From the NCBI GenBank assembly GCA_000934455.1, contig KN882328.1:29972-64220 (forward strand): a stretch of DNA of 34,249 nt. Reading direction: 5' to 3'. The notes beneath the pieces are model-generated. The model did not search any database, was not told the DNA's origin, and saw nothing but the letters and a program-made list of their open reading frames with translations. The DNA is from Apostichopus parvimensis. Taxonomy: Eukaryota > Echinodermata > Holothuroidea > Aspidochirotida > Stichopodidae. Positions 21,393 to 32,075 of this stretch are shown here, piece by piece. Position 1 is the stretch's first letter. Every line of letters starts with the position of its first letter. The translations under genes and the position numbers were made by a program.

Positions 21393-24300
21393 TTTTTTGA
21401 ACAGCGATTTCCCAAATTTGACATTTTAAAGACATGATTTAACACATCTGACATAAATTTCAATGTTTATAAATATATATATATAATAATGAACTAGGTT
21501 AGTATGAATGAATAAACAATGCATAGACTGATAAACAAGTCAAAAAATCATAATTTTATCAATGGGTGGAGAAAAGTTGGTCGATTGATCTCGAAAGGGG
21601 TACAGAAAAAGGTCATACTGTATACATTTCAAATGGTACGTGGAAGTCTTCTTTTCGTCATATCTCAACTTTGACATTTCACAGACAGGATGTACTACTT
21701 GAGCTAAAAATAACCCAAATATGATGGAACTATTTCAAAAGAATGGTGGGTGCTAAGTGCACTTACATTAGGTCGTCTCTGACCTAAACAAGGTCCAACA
21801 TGCAATCACTAAAATGTGTCTGATGTTTGTCTTTTAATCCTACATCTTGTTCCTTGGTCTGAAAATTGTTAACCCGAATATTGGTCATTGTTGATCTTCT
21901 TGTAAAACAAAAGCCAGAGCAATTCCAAATCCCACCAAATGTCACCAAAATGTTCCCAAAACTATCAACAGAACACAATTCTCATTTTCTGCAAGATATC
22001 AACATGCAGGAGACTCTCTCCTTGAGCAACCCATATTTTAATCTCTGTTTATAGAGACATATTTTTATATTTGTTTATAGAGACACGAAAGCAAGGTTAC
22101 ACATTGAGAGCAACTTCGGCAAGGATCCGAATCCTTTTAAGCTACGGTACAGTACATGGTGTGCCTATTCAATATCTAACAACTTGCAATTTCAAAAGCT
22201 TACAATGTGCTAACAATCCACTCAAAGGATATTTTTTTGTTTTAATGAGCTCTATCAAAACTATCACAAAACCAAATTCTTTACATTTCTGCAAAATGGC
22301 ATAAAATGAGGCCAAAAATTATCCCAACATAAAGCTATAAAGTTAAACTACCTACAACTCAAAATAATCCCAATCATAGGCTGTAAAAGTTAAATACCTA
22401 TAATATACTGACAAATATATAGATTAAGAAACATGCTAATGTAAAAAATAGCCTATTTACAATACATATATTGAACAAATCTTAGCCTGTAGTGTACCAC
22501 CTAATTTTGTTGTAAAATAGAAACCCAACACATTGTACAATGTGATAAGAACAGTACAGACAAGTGGTAAGTAGTAAAATAATAAACCAGTAGTTCATGT
22601 TGGCTAACCTGAAATTGAGTGTACGGTACCAAACTTGACAAGCCCTTGCAACAATGCTCAACTGAGCCCCTCAAGATTGTCTCCCCCCCACCCTCCTCCA
22701 TCCCTCCACCCGTCCTTAGTTGTCTTTCCCTTCATCTTCCCCCTCCCTCCGGCCCTCCTGATCCTCCCTCAGACACAAATAAATCACACTGAATGCAACT
22801 CACATGGCAGTACTTTTAAACTGTCTGTAAAAGTACACAGTACTGTACTGTACAGGTACTACTGTTGCTCCGATGTGATATAGTATGGATTCAAGAAAGT
22901 ATGAAAAAAACAAAATTGACAGTCCCATTGTCATTGAATAACCTTGGGCCAGAAAGGAATATTTTTTTTGGAGTAACTAGCTGTGTCATAATTTGTCATA
23001 TAAACTTCAAATGACTGACTTCCATGGAATGAGAGTTGTTAAAATCGATGCATACCATTATGAAAGCTTCCTGTAACCTCTGCAGACTAACAGAGTCTAT
23101 CCTTGAAAGGTGTTGTTGTCCTATCAGTGGAGTCAAATAACTGCTTTTGTTCTGTTGCTTTGTGTACAGTATTCTGCTGTTTTCATGTTTAACCAGAACA
23201 ACAACTCTCCCAATCGGGGTTACTTGCCACAAACTGTACAGCACGTACAGTAAGATCAAAGCTGAAATTCTTTTACGCAGCGAAAAGCCATATTGCTTCC
23301 GGCTTTTTCAAGGGGATAGGGTAGTAAGTACAATGACATCATTAAGTTTTTAAACTAAATCAGCTAAGTACTGTAACTGCTGGCTTGCTGCAAATCATCA
23401 CATCAAAACCATACTGTACTTTATACAAACTTTACCCAGGTTAAGGATTCTTGGGAGAAGATACTCTAATGGCTTTCACATTTTGACCTCTGTAGGCTTG
23501 GACCTTATTATAAACAATGTTTTGGCCCATGTTGACCTCATATAACCTTTGACTTCCATCAAAAGACTGCTATTACCTCATGATATGAGCAATCAATCTA
23601 CCATGCAGGTACAAAACATTCCATTTCCATGTCAAATTTGTCAATAGAGGGCAACAACATTCTTATTCATGAGTTTTTATCAATGTGAGTCTGATACCAG
23701 TATCACACCAATTTCCAGAACGAATGAGTACAGAAGTACAATAATTGTTGTTTTACATGACTTCCTTACTATTTCTCCGAAATGAGAAGATGAACCACTT
23801 TTTTTGGCGACACTCCAACCTACACAACAAATGATCAGATCAAAATACACAGAAATTGCATGATCATTCATTCATTCAATCGAAACTTTATATTTCAGTC
23901 ACTTCTGAAATAAACAACATAGTCATACACATCACCAGTCATGATAATTTCATAGAGAAAGAGACTTAGGAATGCCCACTTGTAAGAAGCTTCCAAGGAG
24001 TAGCTTATAGGTCCGTGAACACCCCTTTACAAAATACATCACAAAGTTTGTCCATAAAAACTATAAAAGCTACTTTAATAATTGAATATATATGAGATAT
24101 ATCTCACTCTTAAATTTAGGAGGATAAACCTTGCCAGCCTGCACACGACAAACAGAGTTGCCTCCTAAACATCAGCCCTGCAGTAATGTATAATATTAAT
24201 GAACAAATTCATGTAAACTTGTAAAATGTCTGTCAAAGTTGACAGAGGAACTGGAACTTACTCTGCATTTTACAAATCTCCTCCATGCTTTTCTCTTTAT

Positions 24301-25499
24301 CAATGGAACATCATATCATGAAGAAATTTCACAGAATATCACAGGATAATGAACATATAACGCTTTATTTTCCTTGATGGCTGATCCGATCTTTAATATC
24401 GGCTGCAGTATTTGCAACAGCTACACAGATAAAATTGTTACTTCTTGACATGATAAACGTGCCACCAAGATATATATATATTCAAAAGCACTAATCCAAA
24501 CAGCCTAGCATGAGGCAAAGTCCAGACAATTTTCTTGTCCAATACGATTCCACATCAGTACACAAGCTACTCACAGTGTGAGAAGTTGAGGGGGTTTACT
24601 ACCTGACTGCACACAGTAAAGATACAATGCTCCCTATAGCAAAAACAGCAACTTAAATACAATTCTGTAAAAAACAGTTGAGTAATCCCATGTCAACTTT
24701 TAAAGACAACCAATTTTGCCACCCCCCCCCCCCCAAACATAAAAAAACACCTTTTACTCCTTATTCATGGTCACTAAAGCAAAAAACCCTTGAAATATTT
24801 ATAATAAAGAATTATAGCATTTCAGCAAGATTTAAGCCCCTTCATCCATTATCCATGAAAGGCTTTCTCAAAACAGCTTATTTTACTTGGTATGTAGTTT
24901 GGCTTTATTTATTACACACTTTATTACAGTGCATATCTAGAAACCCTCTGCGTATTGTTAATCCCCAGAGAGTGAAAGAACAAAAATTAACAAACACTTC
25001 TACAGAATAAATTTGGCTCTGACAAATCGTCAACTGACTAGATTTGAACATCAACATTGTTGTTTATCTTTTTTGAGCTCTAGTCAGTTCTGGCTTTTAA
25101 CACCATATGTAATATTTCCATAATATGAATTAAGTCATTGAAGTGCCCTACTTTGGTCTAATACATTAACAGTCACAAAAAAACACACAGACAAAAACAC
25201 ACACAGACAAGGACTGAACAACTCCAAACCCTTGTTTTATTGTCAGCACAATCAGGATCTCCAGCCATGATCAAACTCAACAGGGGGTTCTGTCATATCT
25301 GTTCCACCTACTGTAGTGACAAGAAGCACAACAATATGCAGTCTATGACTGCAGATCATAACACTACCAAGAGTTGATAATGGCTAGTATACAACCTAGT
25401 TTGTTATCATTGAAGAATTAAAACATAATTATTACATTAAAATTGAGGCAACAAATTGTCTGTGTTGAACTAAACAATTAATAACTTGATAATATGGAG
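21393..25499. other. Non-coding stretch with pyrimidine tract and weak repeat
   Basis: It holds a 14-base direct repeat TGTTTATAGAGACA at 22046-22059 and 22072-22085. A C/T-rich tract lies at 22679-22771 and a cluster of GTACTGTAC words at 22835-22858. A stretch with several TGACCTC/ACCTTTGAC words at 23483-23570 may be a decayed relative of the repeat at 30.6 kb. A 13-C run lies at 24722-24734. ORFs of up to 110 codons have no coding character. Confidence 0.4.
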
Positions 25500-25930
25500 C
25501 AGCTTAACTCCATGTCTTACAAGCAACTCAACTCCACATTGATGTCTTGTAATCAACTTACCTCCACATAGATATCTCAGGAAGAACTAAACTCTGCATA
25601 AATGTCTTACTCTTAGGAGCAGCTAAACTCTATATCTATAAATGTTTGAGGAGCAACTTACTATCACTCCATATAGATGTCTTGCTCTTACAGCAACCAA
25701 ACTCCACATTCATGTCTCAGGAGCAGCTAAACTCTATATCTATAAATGTCTAAGGAGCAACTTACTGCAACTCCATGTAGATGTCTTCCTCTTACAGTAA
25801 CCAAACTCCACATTCATGTCTCAACCTGAGCAACTAAACTCTACGCACTACGTATATGTTGTAAGAGCAGGCAAACTCTGCAAACTGTAGATGTCCCAGG
25901 AGCAACTGAACTGCTTTCCAGATACAGTAG
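25500..25930. repeat. Satellite-like tandem repeat with a 104-bp higher-order period
   Basis: About a dozen degenerate units of roughly 30-35 bases follow the pattern AACTCCACAT-ATGTCTCA-GGAGCAACT. Within them a near-identical higher-order unit repeats at 104 bases: 25615-25718 and 25719-25822 both begin AGGAGCAGCTAAACTCTATA. Units outside these are more diverged. The array abuts the splice donor of the promoter candidate at 25948. It does not look coding. Confidence 0.75.
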
Positions 25931-25947
25931 ATCTGTCGTATACTTAC

Positions 25948-26034
25948 CAGCAGCAGGAATCCATATATAGTAGATGGATTCAACAAATGGCAACCAAAGT
26001 CCACATAGTTCAAACCTTTTATAATTGAGCCAAT
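25948..26034 (-). promoter_or_regulatory. Candidate core promoter plus untranslated first exon with splice donor
   Basis: Reading the minus strand, ATTGGC (an inverted CCAAT box, 26034-26029) is followed by a consensus TATA box TATAAAAGG at 26023-26015. About 30 bases downstream (near 25992) a start site would be expected. A donor GCTGCTG|GTAAGTATAC closes the exon at 25948, giving a first exon of about 45 bases. The stretch also reads as open frame, but no ATG begins it. The nearest downstream coding exon on this strand is the one at 16.6-14.9 kb, so this could be its promoter, with a 9.3-kb first intron. The link is inferred from strand and order only. Confidence 0.4.
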
Positions 26035-27655
26035 CAAATGTATGCTAACTTAACTCTGTTAACAAAGACCAAAACTTGACAAACTGTGTTTTATGGACCA
26101 GGTTAACAAGAGAATATTTACATAGAATAAGTATGAAAAGTGATGATTCCTTACAAGATGACAGAGCCACCAAGTACTGGCACCTGTCTGGCAAACAAAC
26201 CTTGACCTTAAAAAGAAAACCCTGAAAAAGCAAAGGGCAACCTTCTAAACCTATAGGATTTGTGGATCCTATTTTAGTACAAAGCTGTACAGGATTCAGG
26301 CATCCCATTATGTTATGTTACAGTACACTGTATACTAACTGCACTGTAAGATTAATGTGTAGTATTACAGTACATGAGCCACATCTACTTCCCTCTGACA
26401 ATGCAGCCACATAGCAAATCCACTACCTCCAGAGTGGTCTCATGAATAATAAATTGCCAACGAATTGGTCAGATGCTTCACCTTAATGATCTGAATGGGT
26501 GTGTCAGGGAAAGGTGGGGGGGGGGATGGCATGGACACAGCATTTAAGCCACCTTGTACATGTGATGACCATGCAGGAGTAGGAACAGGACAAACATTAA
26601 CACTGAGAAACATCTCATATACAGTAGTATAATATACAAGGTGCAGCAGTGTATACCGCTGGACCTTAAAGGAGAAATAAACACTGGGATTTTTCAGTGA
26701 CCTTATTGTAAAGACTAATATACCCCGAATTTCCAGAAATTTTCTAATTATTTTTTCTAACCTACTGTGTTGGCGACCATTATGTAATGAGGGCGCTGCA
26801 AAAATGACATCAGCGAGCCACACCGTAAGTTAAACAATTGTCCTCTCTGCATATAAACTGTACACTTGTTCAGAAGTTGGTGCAAAATGCCACAGTACCA
26901 AGCATTTGGTTGTGTAAACAGGAGAGGGGAAGAAGGAGCAGGGAAGGGAAAACAGGTCTCTTAATATAAGTAAAAGACTTATGATGTTACAAATAATTAG
27001 TTACCGGTTACTAACTGGTTATTCCAATACAGAAAATGTGTGTCCCACAGATTTAATGTGATATAACAGTTCACTGCCTCATTTGCATACCTGTAAAGAG
27101 TTTGACTCAATTTCACCTTTCCTGGTACAATTATTGTGCATAAGAACATTTTTGCTCCTTCAGTGACAAAACACAGTTAGTGGTCAAGTCAAGGCTTAGT
27201 TTTGAATATAAAACCTTATTTTGCACTTATAATCATTTGCTTCAAAACCACAAAGGAGTCTTTTCTCCTCCTCTTCAAAATTACTTCAAGTGGAAGCAGT
27301 TCCTTGAAATAGACTGCATTGCTACAGGAAATGCAGAAGTAATTCCCTATTCCGAATGTCCATTAGCAAAGACGTCACTGCAACACTTACGCAAATTTTG
27401 ATATGCTACTGTACCATATGAGATCACTTTAAAAACAAAGAACCTGTAACAAATTGCAATGAAAGCTTAACTCTATGCTTCTCATGAAACTGCTGTTTGA
27501 TGAGTTTTATAATACGCAGCAACCTTTTTTAAATACAACTGTTTCTGTTTTTTACTGTTTTCTTTCTGTAAAGGTGAGTTTTAAAGGTAAAGTCAACAAA
27601 CCCATTCTAGTGATCATTCTCCACCTTGACAAGTTTGACAGCTGAATGGATAATC
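26035..27655. other. Non-coding stretch upstream of the promoter candidate
   Basis: No exon recognised. It has several TACAGTAC/CACTGTA words at 26317-26375 and a ten-G run at 26516-26525. ORFs of up to 127 codons lack coding features. Confidence 0.4.
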
Positions 27656-27720
27656 AGATATATTGCAATTTCAGAAAAGTTCAAACAATTAGATATATTG
27701 CAATTTCAGAATTGTTCAAT
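27656..27720. repeat. Short tandem duplication, 35-bp period
   Basis: AGATATATTGCAATTTCAGA begins at 27656 and again at 27691, followed in each copy by two variable bases and GTTCAA. Two copies only. Confidence 0.75.
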
Positions 27721-28200
27721 TAACACATCATTGCCTTTGTAAACAAAGCAGAAACGATCGCAAAGATTCCAAGCACAATCACATCTTTCATAGATGTGGT
27801 AAAAGGGGTCCACCTCTATACCAAGTTGCTGTACAGAATACAAAGAGGACCGACCTATTACCCTATCAAATCAATATCACATGTCTCCCTGTTCCTTGTT
27901 TCTAGATTTTGGCAGGAAAAACATATCCTCAAACCACCTGCCAGGCTTAATTATGAATAAGTATCATTATAGAATTTTATGATTTTATGAGAAGAAAAAA
28001 AACTAATAAATCTTTTACAGGCAAAATATGCCTCTTGAAATAAACTGACAGATAATTCTTGTAATAATTGTTAATATACTGTACAGTATATATATGGTAA
28101 AATTTGAAATATAGAAAATCAACAGGAATTTCATTAGTTGTATAAAAGTCATGGAGGAAAGTATCACAGTGCATGGTTAGAATATGTTCCTTCAATATGG

Positions 28201-28587
28201 CAGCCATTTAGGATTTAAGGGAGGCAAGGATAAGCAGTTTGTACCACCCTCTATCTTACTTATATACATTTATATCAGTGGTAGAACACAGCTTTTAAGT
28301 TCTGTAACTTTTAGCTGTGGAAGTTGTCTAGAGATGTTTCAAGACATATTAGACCTTCCATACTGTTTATATACTACTGTATGAAATTCTGCAGCCATTT
28401 AGGATTTAATGGAGGCAAGGATAGGCAGGTTGTACCACCCTCTATCTTACTTATATACATTTATATCAGTGGGAGAACACAGCTTTCAAGTTCTGTGACT
28501 TTTAGCTGTGGATGTTGTCTAGAGATGTTTCAAGACATATCAGACCTTCCATACTGTTTATATACTACTGTACTCTATGAAATTCTG
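28201..28587. repeat. Recent tandem duplication, 191 bp and 196 bp copies
   Basis: Copy 1 (28201-28391) and copy 2 (28392-28587) begin CAGCCATTTAGGATTTAA and align along their whole length with 8 substitutions and one 5-base insertion (CTCTA) near the end of copy 2, about 96% identity. In both copies the same frame is open for about 60 codons, but the period is not a multiple of three and the two frames do not join, so I do not call a gene. Confidence 0.9.
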
Positions 28588-28776
28588 CAGAAAGTGTGTA
28601 TTCTATTGTCTTGCATACAAAAACACAAATCACCTCCTTTTGGGGGGGGGGGGAGGAATTGAGGGTCAATTAATTAACTTTTTATATAAAAAACTAGGGT
28701 GATCAAGAGGAAGATTAGATTTACTGTCCATCTTAACCAATTTTCAACACCAAAAGAGAACTAAAGTATGTTCTGA

Positions 28777-28950
28777 ACTAAAGTATGTAAAGCATGTTCT
28801 GTTTCTACCTTTAAGTCTTTGTTGAAAACGCATTACTTCAAGGAAGTCTATGGTTAATTGCTGTATAGTTTACTTGTTTGTTCAGCGCATTGAGCTTCGG
28901 GATATTGCGCTCTATAAGTACTGGTGTAATAATAATAATAATAATAATAA
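28777..28950 (+). mobile_element. 5'-truncated non-LTR retrotransposon relic (end of RT ORF, 3' UTR, (AAT)n tail)
   Basis: A short open frame ends in STFKSLLKTHYFKEVYG and a TAA at 28852-28854. FKSLLKTHxF just before a stop is the familiar last peptide of many LINE reverse-transcriptase ORFs. A 3' UTR with GCGCATTGAGCTTCGGGATA and GCGCTCTATAAG follows, the form seen at the ends of L2/CR1-like elements and their dependent SINEs. It ends in an (AAT)n run at 28926-28950. A TGA at 28774 closes the frame upstream, so only a fragment is left. Clade assignment is from memory of the tail style. Confidence 0.65.
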
Positions 28951-30554
28951 AGTAGTAATATAAGTTCATAGTCTCAAAAGTACAGATGATGGGTAAACAT
29001 GCAGAGGAGGGTTGGTCTAAACCGCTGTTTTTGCTGTTCAAACTGGTACTTCCAACTGTTTCTGGCCATAGAAGTTCCTTTCCCTGATAACATATTAAGA
29101 CTTATCATCGGAGAGCATTCCAGTCTAGGTTACAAAGTATTATTAGAACTTTGTGTAACTCTATCTACAGTAAGTTATTTTCCTGTTAGAATCTGAACAG
29201 TACATGTGTTCAACAGCACAGTTTAAAGAATGAGGTTTGGAAATGTCAAGGTTCAGAGAGGAGGATTATCTTGAAAATATCATGGGTCAAGGGAGACTAC
29301 TGTACCCTATAAAGATGACAATAAGAGATTCTTGACTTTGGTAGATGCGTAGTTAAAACTTGAAATTCCAACAGAAAAATACGAAAGCAAAACAAACAAA
29401 TGTTGGTGCCGCAGCCCAGACCCAAATATTGTTTATTCTACTGTATATTACACCATAGAAAAGCAAATCAATTTTTCCATACCTCAGTCTGTCTAACATC
29501 TGGTTGAAGAGCTACAGTACAGTATCAACCAGCCTATACAGTAGTACCTGACATACAGTAGGTACTGTATTTAAAACATGTATTGGATACCCACCCTACT
29601 ACAGTACATTCTGACAATTGACAGCTCTATTCGTTTCAATACGTCAAAGACCTTCTTTCTCCTTTATATATCTGAGTTAAAACAGCTTAATCCAAATATT
29701 AATCCACTGAACAGAAATTTTGTGCCCCACAAATTTAATTACTAAACTTTAATACCGGTACCATATCTTGTCACCAAATGATGATAATTCCAACCAGCTT
29801 CAACATCAAAATTAATGAAATTTTGCCCTTTGACCAATCACCTATTTCTGGTATTACATTAATGTTGCATATCTATGCAATTATGATATCAGTGATGCAT
29901 ACGCATGATCTTTTAATAGAAAATTAATAAGCAACCATTTCCAATACTTTTACAGGATTATATACTTACCTAACACAATGTCTTCCTCCTTCCCTTTCCC
30001 ACACACACACATACTTTTGAATCATCATAGCAATTTGACAAAAATTGGTGTTTCCTTTCTCAACAGGACATGATCATCACAAGTCATCACATTCATGACC
30101 AAAAAGACTGAAAAATTCAACACTTAATGTTTTAAATATTTTATTGTCTGGAAGAAAGATTTATACATCTTGAGTTTCCACACACACGCCATTTTAATTT
30201 CACTTAATAATTTGTTGCCTCCCAGTAACGAGAATAGAACTTATAAACTAAACAAGAGCAAACATCAATCATTCATGCTTCATACAGTTAAAGTGGCAAA
30301 ACCCTGCAATAGCTCAGTGTTAATATAATAACTTTAAGCGGCATTTCTTAGAACTAAAATCCCACTTAAAACAGGGTATACATAGTATACATACTACATA
30401 GTTTAGCACTGCATATCATAGAATGCATATAGCATAGAAACCTCCAAACTTACTGGTTTGAGTATTTATGAATGATACTTACAGTACCAGCAGGTAGTGA
30501 CTAGCTACAGACCAAAAAGGGTTTAAAAAGAAAAAAACAAAACAACAAAATATG
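28951..30554. other. Non-coding stretch with a TACAGTA-rich cluster
   Basis: No exon called. A minus-strand donor-like GTTAG|GTAAGTAT lies at 29972, but the sequence upstream of it gives no convincing exon. A dense cluster of ACAGTA/TACTGTA words lies at 29512-29605. Short CA repeats occur at 30001-30011. Confidence 0.4.
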
Positions 30555-30800
30555 GCCAAGTATCAACGTTTGACCTTTGACCTCCACCAATTTCGATAGA
30601 GTACTTGTACTAAACCAAGGGATCTACAAACCATGTTTTCAGACATCGACCCCTATTGACCCCAAAAGACCTTTGACCTTCAGAGAATAGAATACTGTAG
30701 TGTTCTTGTACTGCACTCAATGCGACGGATCCACATACCAAGCGTGAAGTTAATCCACCATGAACTTTTTGAGTTACCTTGGTTACAAGCATCTCACATC
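30555..30800. repeat. Dispersed repeat containing TGACCTTTGACCT motifs
   Basis: It contains TGACCTTTGACCT at 30571-30583, AGACCTTTGACCT at 30667-30679, CCCTATTGACCCCAAAAGAC between them, and an end with GTGAAGTTAATC...CTTTTTGAGTTACC...GTTACAAGC. I recall this sequence type, with its TTTTTGAGTTATC-GTTCACAAG end, as widespread in marine invertebrates. No family name is claimed. A 60-codon minus ORF inside it is spurious. Confidence 0.6.
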
Positions 30801-31997
30801 AGATCGATTCCTTTCGTCTCGGCAAGAAATAAACATTTACACACTCAAAATACATAAACAAATTTCAGGGATACTATAAATGGAAGATTTGTTGTGGATG
30901 AGTTGGATGAAGCAGACATTGTCTTAGTACCAGAAACTTCCATGAAGATTAAACTTTACAAGTGAATTCTGGCGAGATGATCATCAAGGCCAAGAACAGG
31001 TTGTAGAAAACGGTAGAATGAATGAATGAAGGACAGTGACATCATACGTGTTCATTGTGGGTGCAGTGCAAGATTATTACCAATTTTTACTGTAGGCTAG
31101 TGTAGATCGGAGTGCATATATGTATATAAGACAGGTAAGAGACTATTGAAACAGTAAATAATATTTGTTGTGCTTACCACAAATTGTAGTACTTTATCTA
31201 AATGTCAGAAGTAGATGCTAAGCAATGCTGAATAGTTTTAGTTTTTAGTTGCATCTACCTGTACAGTAGGTATTTTAATTAAGGTGAAATTCATCTTCCT
31301 TTCCACATGTTCAATCCAGGAAGGCAGGTACTTTAACAAAGCATGTAATCCTAAGCTGTTCTCTATGACATCATCATCCAGATATTTACTATTAAAATAG
31401 ACTTTTCAAAAATAAGGAAGCAAAACAACCAACCAGGGTGAGAAAACATTCATGATACCATTTGGAAAAACATAACCATTACAGTTTACTGTTCAATACC
31501 TTCCTGATGGCTTGTGGTGCAAACAGACTTGACAAGTGGGACAAGAGAGCCCCAGGCCCCCCCCCCTCCTCTGAGGCCAATTGGGGGTCACAGGGTAACA
31601 TGGATTTAAATAAATAATTTATTCATATTTACATGGTACACTGTAAGAAAAATGAAGAATTTGAAACTGGAACTTGGTGATATATTTGTCTACAAGGACT
31701 TATCTGACTATCAAAGGCCCAGGGCATGAAAGTAATTTCAAAGAGACTGAGGGACCGTGCCATTCCACCTGGTCAGGATCTATTTTTTCGATGTCCCCAT
31801 CAAATTCTAAGTTACACATCACAACTAATAGTATATGTATGTCAAGTACAGATCCAGATCAGATTCCCCTGTCTTACATGACAGAAACTAACAGAGAGAC
31901 ATAAGTCACATAACTTTGTGTTAACGTATAAATGTCTTCTCTCAAAGAAAATCCCAAAAACTCACTGGTTTGGGAATTTACGAGCAACGATACTTAC
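30801..31997. other. Non-coding stretch, intron-like
   Basis: It lies downstream, on the minus strand, of the donor at 31998 and would be intron of that gene model. It includes a ten-C run at 31557-31566. The segment 31959-31994 resembles 30450-30482 (see findings). Confidence 0.4.
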
Positions 31998-32075
31998 CTT
32001 TTTCTTTTCATTTTTTCGAACGCTTTTTGGACAAGTTTCGGGACCTTTTCACTCACAAAAATGTAGTGTTTCTTC
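31998..32075 (-). CDS. Candidate coding exon of a minus-strand gene (78 bases, phase 2 to 2)
   Basis: An acceptor-like CTACCAGCCAG|GAAG opens and AAAAAG|GTAAGTATCG closes a 78-base exon at 32075-31998. The frame is open throughout and gives KKHYIFVSEKVPKLVQKAF followed by a basic EKMKRK(R), a composition that looks coding. Both ends are in phase 2. A start at 32552-32548 (ATGAA|GTAAGTACC, also phase 2) would join to it to give a protein beginning MKKKHYIF. Alternatively translation could begin at the internal ATG at 32011-32009, with the rest as 5' UTR. The continuation would lie to the left. The frame does not obviously match the large exon at 16 kb, so a separate gene is possible. Product not recognised. 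Confidence 0.35.

Noticed and set aside
24060-24075. Second TATAAAAG-like word on the plus strand
   Set aside because: No CCAAT box, exon or donor follows at suitable spacing, and AT-rich DNA yields such words by chance.
25150-25930. CRISPR-like array of short repeats at 25.5-25.9 kb
   Set aside because: Units are contiguous and degenerate with no unique spacers, so it is a tandem satellite in a eukaryotic context.
29972-30020. Minus donor TTAG|GTAAGTAT with a 14-codon open frame before it
   Set aside because: The frame passes through a CA microsatellite and no acceptor with a pyrimidine tract was found.
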